In this document: positions 7,351-13,438 of the stretch, piece by piece
Position numbering within the stretch: position 1 is the stretch's first letter
How the letters are laid out: the number at the start of each line of letters is the position of its first letter
Assembly: GCA_002787615.1 (NCBI GenBank)
Contig: PCXJ01000026.1
Coordinates: 1-16,396, forward strand
Reading direction: 5' to 3'
DNA length: 16,396 nt
Origin: Alphaproteobacteria bacterium CG11_big_fil_rev_8_21_14_0_20_44_7
GTDB lineage: Bacteria; Pseudomonadota; Alphaproteobacteria; Rickettsiales; 21-14-0-20-44-7
Notes under the pieces: generated by a model
The model's input: the letters and a program-made list of their open reading frames with translations, nothing else
Told to the model about the DNA's origin: nothing
Databases searched by the model: none
Translations under genes and position numbers: made by a program

Positions 7351-8193
7351 TCTCGTGCTGGCGGTTTGCATAATCTTATCCAACCCCAGCACATGAGGCT
7401 CTCCACGAAAATTCACGGCATTGTCAAACTTATATACGCAGGTTGAGAAATATTTATCACAGCCTGCTATTATATCAAATGCATCACCCACATCTACGGT
7501 GAACGCCATTGGTAGCACTAATGTTATTGCGCCGCCTTCGCGATAATCTTTGATTTCCATTGAAAGACCCTGATTTTCTCCGGAGGTAAAAATAATCCTT
7601 CCGAAATTATAATAACCGCTTGCGGCTACCAACGCGCTATCGGCAAAAACTTGCCTGCTACTGACATCGGTGATTTCTCCGCTCACCGTATATTCTTCCA
7701 AATCCGCGCCACATTTGGCATCACCGAGATTCGCCCTGCATGTTGGCGAAAATATATCGCCGATTTTCTGGTTTAACTTTTCTGTCAATCCGCGCACTTC
7801 TGCAATAAAATGCTGTTTGCTATAGGAAACTTCACCAATCCAGCCGCGCTTTATGTTCAAAGCCCCTTGGCTCAAATCGGCATAATTCACCATAAAAATT
7901 TCTATTTCAGCAAAATCATATTTGCCGGAAAAAATATTTTCTTCAGTGATGCTGGCATCATCCAGAACCCCGTCCACATCCAGATTATCCACCGCCAAGC
8001 TTGATGTACTTTGCACTGCGGTTGGATTAAACCCGCTACTTGCTATATAATTCACCGAATCTATGAGTAATTCCTCATCATGGTCGGTGAAGCCCAGCAC
8101 ATCCCCATCACGGCAAGTGAGCTTCCAGCAAGTTGCTAATGTGGTTGCTTCGCCTTCAAGATGGCTTCTTAACTCTGTCGAAATCACTTTCAT
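7345..8193 (-). CDS. GTA gp13-like DUF2163 tail hub protein
   Basis: The protein has 282 residues, about the family length. It shows the DUF2163 features: an N-terminal TLATCWKLTCRDG/GFTDHD motif, the middle FSPTCRANLGDAKCGADL, and the C-terminal GCDKYFSTCVYKFDNAVNF followed by RGEPHVLGLD. Cys152, Cys161, Cys245 and Cys252 form two pairs at family-conserved places. My recollection, unchecked, is that the Rhodobacter GTA hub binds an iron-sulphur cluster there. The protein should form the trimeric hub closing the tail tube and carrying the tip. It starts at 8193 with ATGA overlap of the preceding stop codon, so its translation is coupled to gp12. Its 3' end lies inside the arm of a palindromic repeat. 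Confidence 0.93.
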   Translation of the reverse strand: MKVISTELRSHLEGEATTLATCWKLTCRDGDVLGFTDHDEELLIDSVNYIASSGFNPTAVQSTSSLAVDNLDVDGVLDDASITEENIFSGKYDFAEIEIFMVNYADLSQGALNIKRGWIGEVSYSKQHFIAEVRGLTEKLNQKIGDIFSPTCRANLGDAKCGADLEEYTVSGEITDVSSRQVFADSALVAASGYYNFGRIIFTSGENQGLSMEIKDYREGGAITLVLPMAFTVDVGDAFDIIAGCDKYFSTCVYKFDNAVNFRGEPHVLGLDKIMQTASTRN

Positions 8194-8789
8194 ATTCTAA
8201 TCTCAATTAATGGGATATTGCCGATGGAATTGACCCCGTAGCTTTCAAAATTGCTTGGCAGATAATCCGTGTCAAAACGCACCGGCACATCAAATTCAAA
8301 ATCGGCGGTGATTACCACCGCACTTGCCGGAGCTGCTGCAAAACTCACTATTCCGCTTGTAGCATCCAGCGTCCATCCACTCACCTGCTCGACATCGTCA
8401 AAATATATCTTCACACTGCCCGCAACCGGTTTTTTGATAACTCGGCTAACTGATTCGCTACCACTCATATATATTTTTACGAGTTGGAAATCCGTTTCAG
8501 AATCATCCCCCACCGCGATTTGCACCGCATTTGCGCTATAATCACTCCAATCTTTGAAGCGAAAACCATATGCCCTGCCCTGACGATTACGGAAAAAATC
8601 AATCAGACTACTCACCTGCGCATTAGTTTTGACGGCATGTGCCACATTATATTTCGTTCTGGCATTCGCCCAATTCGCATTACGCTGCTCTGCACCGCTA
8701 TGCATAGTGATAACATCGGTTGAATATAGCGGGCCGCCCGATGACCCAAAGGATATATCGGTTGGAAACCTGATTTCGTGAAATGACAT
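8190..8789 (-). CDS. GTA gp12-like DUF2460 distal tail protein
   Basis: The protein has 199 residues with a clear DUF2460 (TIGR02217-type) signature: FHEIRFPTDISFGSSGGP near the start, then a conserved middle with FFRNRQGRAYGFRFKDWSDY at about residues 65-84, and the C-terminal TDYLPSNFESYGVNSIGNIPLIEIR. The family forms the distal tail ring between tube and hub. The stop codon overlaps the gp13 start (shared ATGA). The start at 8789 has a weak ribosome site, AT-rich with no clear AGGAGG. Upstream, where a tape-measure gene would be expected, 80 bp of spacer is followed by two oppositely oriented genes, so this gene probably has its own minus-strand promoter in 8790-8869. Confidence 0.94.
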   Translation of the reverse strand: MSFHEIRFPTDISFGSSGGPLYSTDVITMHSGAEQRNANWANARTKYNVAHAVKTNAQVSSLIDFFRNRQGRAYGFRFKDWSDYSANAVQIAVGDDSETDFQLVKIYMSGSESVSRVIKKPVAGSVKIYFDDVEQVSGWTLDATSGIVSFAAAPASAVVITADFEFDVPVRFDTDYLPSNFESYGVNSIGNIPLIEIRI

Positions 8790-8869
8790 AATATTTTTTC
8801 TGTTTAATAATGGTTAATGACTAATAGGTTTACAAATACTGGACTTTCCTGTAAAAGATTTGATGAAAT

Positions 8870-9517
8870 ATGCTTATAATCAATCTCATCAAATGGCTGT
8901 TTATATTCTTTGCCCTCTGGCTTAGCTATTATTTCTATACATCCGAGAATAGCCAAATAAGCACAATTTCGCATGAGACAAAAAATCCCAAATTAGTTTC
9001 GATACTTCGCAAACGCGCCCGCTTAAAAATGGGTCTTTTGCTGCTAATATTCACCAGCTTTATAACTTGGATGCTTTCCTATGATTTCGTGGTTGAGGAA
9101 ATCAATAAGCGCAATTTGCAGCTTACTCTCAAACTTGAGCAAGCTTCTAAAATCTATGAGAATCTTTCAGAGAACCAAAAGCGTCTGATGTCGGAAGTAA
9201 CCAATAGCGAAGAATATAAAGACAGTATTCACGAATATTACACTGAAATTATGAGCAATTATTACGTGATGAAAAAATGCGACATTGCTAAGGAAGATGA
9301 TATTTTCATCATAAATTCGGCAATGATGCGTGAAATTTCACTCAATAACATCAGCTTCAGCCTGAGAACCGAAATCCTCAAAGATGCCAAGCAAATCTTT
9401 ACCGGCAAATATATCGGCCTCGATTGCTCGGAGATTCACGGTAAGCACAATGAAATCATCAGAAATTACCAAAAATACATAATCTCAACCAGAGAAATCT
9501 TAAGAGGCACATTTTAA
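8870..9517 (+). CDS. Membrane protein of unknown function, two transmembrane helices
   Basis: The protein has 215 residues. Hydrophobic helices lie at about residues 4-23 and 54-71. The loop between them is strongly basic (KLVSILRKRARLK), which by the positive-inside rule would be cytoplasmic and put the C-terminal ~140 residues outside the inner membrane. That part begins with a helical, coiled-coil-like stretch (75-112) and contains two cysteines (137 and 186) that could pair. I do not recognise a family. It sits inside the GTA-type cluster on the opposite strand, 34 bp ahead of a second membrane-anchored protein. A weak promoter-like pair (TTTACA at 8829, TGTAAA at 8850) precedes it but the spacing is short. 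Base composition looks like that of its neighbours. Confidence 0.75.
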   Translation: MLIINLIKWLFIFFALWLSYYFYTSENSQISTISHETKNPKLVSILRKRARLKMGLLLLIFTSFITWMLSYDFVVEEINKRNLQLTLKLEQASKIYENLSENQKRLMSEVTNSEEYKDSIHEYYTEIMSNYYVMKKCDIAKEDDIFIINSAMMREISLNNISFSLRTEILKDAKQIFTGKYIGLDCSEIHGKHNEIIRNYQKYIISTREILRGTF

Positions 9518-9551
9518 TTGTTTTCTAACCATTTAGTAATACTCTAACAGT

Positions 9552-10031
9552 ATGTACGATTATCACGAACCCGATGCCGTTGAAGAAGAGACGCGCAGAA
9601 AGCAACTAAGCAAAACTGCGATTTTCACCATAGAATTGGTGCTTATTCTCGTCTTACTCAGCGTTGTTGGCATGTATATAATCACTTACCATCGCACAGA
9701 CCTCAATCTGTTCCTCATAAAATTCGATACTTGGGGCATAACCACCGTTGGACGCGCTGAACAGCAACGCCTTCAGGTGATCCGCAGGCTTGACATCCCG
9801 ATTGAACAAAGACAGGCTCTTTCCGATAATACAATCTTCATCGGAGCTAATAAAACCATGGTGATGCTTGCTATTGGCGAACCGGTAAAAGTCAGCCAAA
9901 CGGAAGAATCCCTCGATAGATGGATATACCAACTAGGTGATAGAACCCGCCCGATTATCCTGTATTTTGAGGCAGATGAGCTTATTCGCGCCGAAAAAGG
10001 CTCTAATCTTGATGTTATTAACATCGAATAA
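9552..10031 (+). CDS. Membrane-anchored protein with BamE/SmpA-like C-terminal segment (tentative)
   Basis: The protein has 159 residues. An acidic N-terminal stretch is followed by a single membrane helix at about 22-45. Residues ~92-147 carry a pattern like the small BamE/SmpA-OmlA fold: IGANKTMVMLAIGEP (helix then the G-P turn), RWIYQLGD and IILYFEADELIRAEKG (two beta strands ending the domain). BamE-like folds serve in envelope assembly; here there is no lipobox, so the domain would hang from the inner membrane. The assignment is from pattern only. It follows the two-helix membrane protein by 34 bp, so the two probably share a transcript. It ends 13 bp from the M23 peptidase gene, tail to tail, with no clear terminator between them. 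Confidence 0.72.
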   Translation: MYDYHEPDAVEEETRRKQLSKTAIFTIELVLILVLLSVVGMYIITYHRTDLNLFLIKFDTWGITTVGRAEQQRLQVIRRLDIPIEQRQALSDNTIFIGANKTMVMLAIGEPVKVSQTEESLDRWIYQLGDRTRPIILYFEADELIRAEKGSNLDVINIE

Positions 10032-10044
10032 CCTCGCCTGCGTT

Positions 10045-10581
10045 TTAAACCAGATTTTTCAATATCTTAGCAGGATTAATTCTGGTTTCCACATGCACCC
10101 CGTTTATTTGCTTGGTCGCATATATTCCTAATCCGCCATTACCTCCATTGAGAAGCCCTACAAATTCCTTTTTTATTATCTCAAAGTGTAAATGCGCGCC
10201 AGTTGAACGCCCACTATTGCCGGAAAGGGCGATAACCTGCCCCTTTTTCACCTTCTCCCCGCTATTCACCAGCAATTCGCTCAAATGCGCATATAAGCTA
10301 GCTATGCCGTCTGCATGCACAATTATCACCAATAAGCCATAATCTTTATGGCTATTAGCCCGCAACACAACGCCACTCTCAATTGCTGCTACGCTATGCC
10401 CTTCTGCCACGGCAAAATCAATACCCGTATGGAATGATTCGCGCTTGCTGATTGGGTCAATCCTCATGCCATAAGGGCTGGAAACTATGAAATCACCTTT
10501 CACGGGCAAGCCATAATTCTTTATGGGGTTTGCTGGTTTAGGATGCAGAAAATTTGCTATGTAATTCTTCAATCTTTTCAT
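10045..10581 (-). CDS. M23-family metallopeptidase, candidate endolysin
   Basis: The protein has 178 residues from the ATG at 10581, which follows GGAGG at seven bases; the frame stays open further upstream but this ribosome site decides the start. The LytM/M23 zinc site is complete: His51 and Asp55 (FHTGID), His99 (YAHLSE) and His130-Leu-His132 (HLHFE). The family cuts peptide cross-links in peptidoglycan. There is no signal peptide, as expected for an endolysin released by a holin or for a peptidase carried on a tail. The gene overlaps the preceding 69-residue gene by 44 bp, a sign of coupled translation. It stands where the tape measure lies in standard GTA clusters. The two roles, host lysis or cell-wall passage during infection, cannot be separated here. 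Confidence 0.88.
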   Translation of the reverse strand: MKRLKNYIANFLHPKPANPIKNYGLPVKGDFIVSSPYGMRIDPISKRESFHTGIDFAVAEGHSVAAIESGVVLRANSHKDYGLLVIIVHADGIASLYAHLSELLVNSGEKVKKGQVIALSGNSGRSTGAHLHFEIIKKEFVGLLNGGNGGLGIYATKQINGVHVETRINPAKILKNLV

Positions 10582-10747
10582 TAAGCTCCCTCCACTCTTC
10601 TTCTGTCGGGTTTCTTTTTTCACCGATAACTGCACGCAATGTATCGGTTGAATCCTCATATGCTTGGCGCAATTCCGGAATCAATCTGATAGAAATCGCC
10701 AGAATATCAATCACCCGTAATAATAATTTTAGCTGTTCACCTGTCAT
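10538..10747 (-). CDS. Small helical phage-type protein ahead of the M23 peptidase
   Basis: The protein has 69 residues. Residues ~5-25 form a hydrophobic, amphipathic helix (LLLRVIDILAISIRLIPEL). The end reads NPTEEEWRELNEKIEELHSK, a charged helix of a type common in small prophage proteins lying beside lysis or tail genes. The ATG at 10747 follows AAGGGA at short spacing. The gene starts 24 bp after the major tail protein gene and its last 44 bp overlap the peptidase gene in another frame. I see no likeness to the GTA gp10 chaperone. It may be a peptidase partner, a lysis accessory or a tail assembly factor; none can be chosen from the sequence. Confidence 0.7.
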   Translation of the reverse strand: MTGEQLKLLLRVIDILAISIRLIPELRQAYEDSTDTLRAVIGEKRNPTEEEWRELNEKIEELHSKFSAS

Positions 10748-10771
10748 AAATCCCTTCGCCTAATTCTGCTA

Positions 10772-11188
10772 TTATGCCGAAACTCCATATATTATTGCGC
10801 CGGAACTTTCCAAAGTCACTGCATAGACTTCATCACCGCGATGATTTCCCTGCCTTGCATATGAAGTAATCTGGAAATTTCCGCTTAAATAATCCCCATT
10901 CTCAAAGCGCATTTTATATGATTTAATCTCATTATTGAGCGCATGTTGGCGCATTTGCTTTTCGCTCTCCGAATCTACAAAAATCCCGCTTCCTGTCATT
11001 GTCACGTGCGAAACCCCACCATTATCGACCAATTCCCGCCATTTGCCGGATTCCATATCGCTTGCATCAATTCGCGAATTGTTAATCTCGAAACGGTTTT
11101 CCCGCATGCCGGCTATCGTCAGATATGTTTCGGGCGTATTTTCATCTTCTATTTCCAGAAGAAATAATGAACCTTGATATGTTTGCAT
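10772..11188 (-). CDS. GTA gp9-like major tail tube protein (TP901-1 family)
   Basis: The protein has 138 residues, normal for the family. It shows the TP901-1/GTA tube pattern: an N-terminal QGSLFLLEIED, then TIAGMRENRFEINN and IDASDMESGKWRELVDNGGV, and the C-terminal FQITSYARQGNHRGDEVYAVTLESSG. This protein stacks in rings to form the tail tube. The ATG at 11188 has a weak GAG-type ribosome site. A 158-bp gap with a GC-rich repeat separates it from the tail terminator gene upstream, unusual for two tail genes that normally abut. The next gene downstream is 24 bp away. Confidence 0.92.
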   Translation of the reverse strand: MQTYQGSLFLLEIEDENTPETYLTIAGMRENRFEINNSRIDASDMESGKWRELVDNGGVSHVTMTGSGIFVDSESEKQMRQHALNNEIKSYKMRFENGDYLSGNFQITSYARQGNHRGDEVYAVTLESSGAIIYGVSA

Positions 11189-11250
11189 AATTACTCTTTT
11201 ATTTAATATTTATGGTTTTCTCAGAAATCACTCCGAATCTCGGAATGTTA

Positions 11251-11310
11251 GCGAGGGAGGTGAGTTTACACGGGAACATCTCCCTCCTAATAGGGGGGAT
11301 TAAGGGGGGT
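11251..11310. repeat. GC-rich interspersed repeat between tail terminator and tail tube genes
   Basis: The spacer 11189-11346 holds gagggag (11253-11259) and its complement ctccctc (11280-11286), followed by two G-runs (11293-11298 and 11304-11309) separated by attaa. Just before it, cactccga (11229-11236) and tcggaatg (11240-11247) form another near-perfect stem. The C-run/G-run pattern resembles the widespread bacterial ccctcct...aggaggg interspersed repeats and the pair at 15301-15366. I see no gene in this spacer. A stem here could lower read-through, or be an inert insertion. Confidence 0.55.
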
Positions 11311-11346
11311 GAACCTACCCACAACCTTTTCAAGCCATAGCAAAGA

Positions 11347-11748
11347 TTATTCTTCAGTGATTGCCTTGATGGCGAAGATAATCTCACCGGAATATACCTT
11401 CCCGCTTCTGTCACGTTCACTATTTGCCGAAGTAAAATAGGTTGAGACATGCTCAAAACCTGCAATCGTCAGAGATTGCTCATGAAGCAATGATTTCAGC
11501 CTTTCCATAATCTGCAGAACCTCTTCGCGGCCTTTTTTATCGCTAAATATATTTAGCTTTAAGTTCACCGAATAACCCTCTGTTCCTTTTGCTGAAAATT
11601 CGCGTGCCGAGCTTTCGCCAAACATGATATATGGAAAATTTGTCTGCTGCGGTACGAAATCAAAAATCCCGTTTATCATCCCGCTTAAGGTTGCATCACC
11701 ATCCAAAGCGGCGAATACTGCCTCTTGCGTTTCAAGTAAGATATTCAT
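11347..11748 (-). CDS. GTA gp8-like DUF3168 tail terminator protein
   Basis: The protein has 133 residues. Family features are the N-terminal ETQEAVFAALDGDATLSGMI, the FDFVPQQTNFPYIMFGES segment after it, and a repeat of beta strands ending in YSGEIIFAIKAITEE. DUF3168 proteins of phages and GTAs cap the tail tube and join it to the head connector. It starts with ATGA overlap (11745-11748) of the head-tail adaptor stop, so the two are translated together. Downstream a repeat-filled spacer separates it from the tail tube gene. Confidence 0.93.
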   Translation of the reverse strand: MNILLETQEAVFAALDGDATLSGMINGIFDFVPQQTNFPYIMFGESSAREFSAKGTEGYSVNLKLNIFSDKKGREEVLQIMERLKSLLHEQSLTIAGFEHVSTYFTSANSERDRSGKVYSGEIIFAIKAITEE

Positions 11749-12080
11749 TGCTCCACCCCTTCTTCTGCGATTATCTCCAGATATTCATTTCTTTCCTGCG
11801 GGTTTATAATCGAGCGGATATTAAAATATCTGCCGCCGAAATCTATTCTCATATCCTCAGTTAAATTCGCCAGATATCTTATTGTTATCTTATGAGAAAT
11901 TTCTGCATTCACTTTCCCAAATCTCAATTTCTCATCTGCACGAATCGGCAAAATCTCCGCCCATACAATATCCACCTCGTCCCAGCTAGTCGTGAATCCG
12001 CCACTTTCATTTTCCGTATTTACGGATTGCTCAATCGTAATGCGGTGCCGCATCCGCGAGCTTAAATCTTTTATTTTCAT
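11745..12080 (-). CDS. GTA gp7-like head-tail adaptor
   Basis: The protein has 111 residues, near the family norm. It shows the phage head-tail joining pattern: LSSRMRHRITIEQSV at the start, GGFTTSWDEVDIVWAEILPI in the middle, then ISHKITIRYLANLTEDMRI and a final YFNIRSIINPQERNEYLEI. It forms a ring between connector and tail terminator. AGGAATT at proper spacing precedes the ATG at 12080. Its stop overlaps the next start, and its own start lies one base after the stop of the preceding 160-residue gene, so the three genes are tightly packed. Confidence 0.93.
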   Translation of the reverse strand: MKIKDLSSRMRHRITIEQSVNTENESGGFTTSWDEVDIVWAEILPIRADEKLRFGKVNAEISHKITIRYLANLTEDMRIDFGGRYFNIRSIINPQERNEYLEIIAEEGVEQ

Positions 12081-12081
12081 T

Positions 12082-12564
12082 TTAATAATTCCTATTTGCC
12101 GTTCCGAGCAGGCTCATTAGCTGGTCGGCAAATTGTCCGGATGATTGGCGGAAAAAATCCTCCACATACGGCGCAACTTCACCTGCTGCTTTTTCGGCAA
12201 CATTGCGTGCATCCAATTTCCTTCCGGTGAGCAATGAATATGCAACCTCATTTAGCGCTGCACTTGTTGCATTGCCGATTGCACCATTCCCCAAACTCGC
12301 GGTTAATTCGCCAACAACCCCTTCAATTTCGCGGCGCAATTCTCTGCGCAAACTTGCTTTTGATTTGCTAACATAGCCATCCACATCTCTGCGGAAATTT
12401 GAATATTCGGTTTGCAGCAAATTGCCAAAAACCTTCAATATCCTTTCTTCAAAAGCATTTGCACCTTCGCTGCTTGCGCTTGCAAAATCTGTTAGCCTTT
12501 CAGCGAAATCACCTTTGCCTGCCGCATTAAAGCCTGCATTAAGATCTTCATTATCAAATGTCAT
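12082..12564 (-). CDS. Helical protein of unknown function within the head-tail module
   Basis: The protein has 160 residues. It appears almost wholly helical, with few prolines and no cysteine. An acidic N-terminal third (FDNEDLNAGFNAAGKGDFAE) leads to a basic helix (KSKASLRRELRREIEGVV), a small-residue stretch (LGNGAIGNATSAALNEVA) and a C-terminal amphipathic part (FFRQSSGQFADQLMSLLG). I do not recognise a family. It lies between connector and head-tail adaptor, 10 bp and 1 bp from them, so it belongs to the assembly operon. No counterpart is known to me at this position in the Rhodobacter cluster. Because no tape measure is visible elsewhere in the window, it is the only helical candidate for that role, but it lacks the Gly-rich FAKGG-type C-terminus I remember from GTA gp11. 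A head-completion or scaffold role is equally possible. Confidence 0.75.
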   Translation of the reverse strand: MTFDNEDLNAGFNAAGKGDFAERLTDFASASSEGANAFEERILKVFGNLLQTEYSNFRRDVDGYVSKSKASLRRELRREIEGVVGELTASLGNGAIGNATSAALNEVAYSLLTGRKLDARNVAEKAAGEVAPYVEDFFRQSSGQFADQLMSLLGTANRNY

Positions 12565-12574
12565 AGGATGGCTC

Positions 12575-13123
12575 TTACAATTTCACGACACGGAATTTTT
12601 CATACAAACTCTGGCTTGCAGGCGGCATGCCCTTATTTTCCATACGGTTATCATACATATTAATAACATGCGCAATTATCCCCTGCCTAATCGGTTCTGG
12701 CACATCTGCTGCCGCGCCATAGCCTGTTATATACTGAATTTGCACGATTTGCCCGAGCAAAGCTGCCTCAAAATGCAAATTTTCATTGCCCGCATTCAGA
12801 TAATAATTTTCTGAGGCAATAACTTCTTCGCTCCAATCTCTTGCAATCACTTTCACATGGACAATTTCCTGTATTGGACCTTTTGGCAGAACCACAATTG
12901 ACGGCGCATAATTATCATATTGAAGCTGCCAAGTTTGGGTTATCAGTTTTCGCTTCAGAAATTCTTCAGCCATAACCCTTGCTGCTTTTATTAAATTACC
13001 TATAAAAGCATCATCCTCGCTATTATCAATTTTCAGCGCGACTTTCGCTTCTGCCAGCGAGACAGGCTCTTCTGCCGGAGCAGTTATTAAATCAAGATAC
13101 GGAATTTGATTCATCATATTCAT
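12575..13123 (-). CDS. GTA gp6-like head-tail connector
   Basis: The protein has 182 residues. It shows the phage connector pattern seen in the gp6/phiE125-gp8 group: PVSLAEAKVALKIDNSEDDA near residues 20-40, the helix LIKAARVMAEEFLKRKLI, then QTWQLQYDNY and LPKGPIQEI, and a late VPEPIRQGIIAHVINMYDNR. It forms the first ring below the portal. A strong ribosome site (AAGGAG) precedes the ATG at 13123. The first 32 bp overlap the small upstream gene in another frame. The next gene starts 10 bp after its stop. Confidence 0.92.
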   Translation of the reverse strand: MNMMNQIPYLDLITAPAEEPVSLAEAKVALKIDNSEDDAFIGNLIKAARVMAEEFLKRKLITQTWQLQYDNYAPSIVVLPKGPIQEIVHVKVIARDWSEEVIASENYYLNAGNENLHFEAALLGQIVQIQYITGYGAAADVPEPIRQGIIAHVINMYDNRMENKGMPPASQSLYEKFRVVKL

Positions 13124-13274
13124 ATATTTTCTCCTTAACCGATATTGCCAATCCTTTTTGGATTAGACTCGTAGCGGTGAACTCCCTAACATCATAAATT
13201 TGACCCTTTTCAAAATATTTTAGGACAAAACAATCAATTGTATGCCAGCAATTTCTTAGGATATTAACCTTCAT
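13092..13274 (-). CDS. Small phage-type protein between capsid and connector (tentative)
   Basis: The frame encodes 60 residues. The middle, KGQIYDVREFTATSLIQKGLA, follows a pattern I know from small phage head-region proteins (a short strand, then a helix ending in a Gly turn), which supports it being real. Its 3' end overlaps the connector start by 32 bp, common for coupled phage genes. Against it, the ribosome site before the only ATG (13274) is poor and its upstream spacer is very AT-rich. It could help head closure; nothing more can be said. Confidence 0.5.
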   Translation of the reverse strand: MKVNILRNCWHTIDCFVLKYFEKGQIYDVREFTATSLIQKGLAISVKEKIYEYDESNSVS

Positions 13275-13401
13275 TAATGCTAATGTTTTAGTGTTCTAGT
13301 AGTTAATTATTCGTTAATTTATACAACTTTCTTTATAAATTATTGTATATTATGGGTTATTTTTCTATCTTAGGTTGCATGCTGTTAACCTTTACTGAAC
13401 C

Positions 13402-13428
13402 GGCAGGAGCGCAAAAAACGCCCCTGCC
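13402..13428 (-). terminator. Stem-loop just downstream of the capsid gene
   Basis: On the minus strand ggcaggggcg and cgctcctgcc pair over 10 bp with a single G-U wobble around a seven-base T-rich loop. It starts 10 bases past the capsid stop codon (13439). No T-run follows it on the minus strand, so it is not a classic intrinsic terminator. It may instead slow or partly stop transcription, or protect the capsid message from 3' decay, so that capsid is made in excess of the connectors. On the plus strand a T5 run does follow, but no plus-strand gene ends here. Confidence 0.6.
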
Positions 13429-13438
13429 ACAGTTTTTA

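Noticed and set aside
10582..10659. N-terminal extension of the M23 peptidase to 10659
   Set aside because: The GGAGG site seven bases before the ATG at 10581 is far better, and the extension shows no signal peptide or conserved sequence.
11199..11465. Minus-strand frame of 88 codons across the GC-rich spacer
   Set aside because: It overlaps the 3' part of the DUF3168 gene in another frame, has no family features and covers a repeat.
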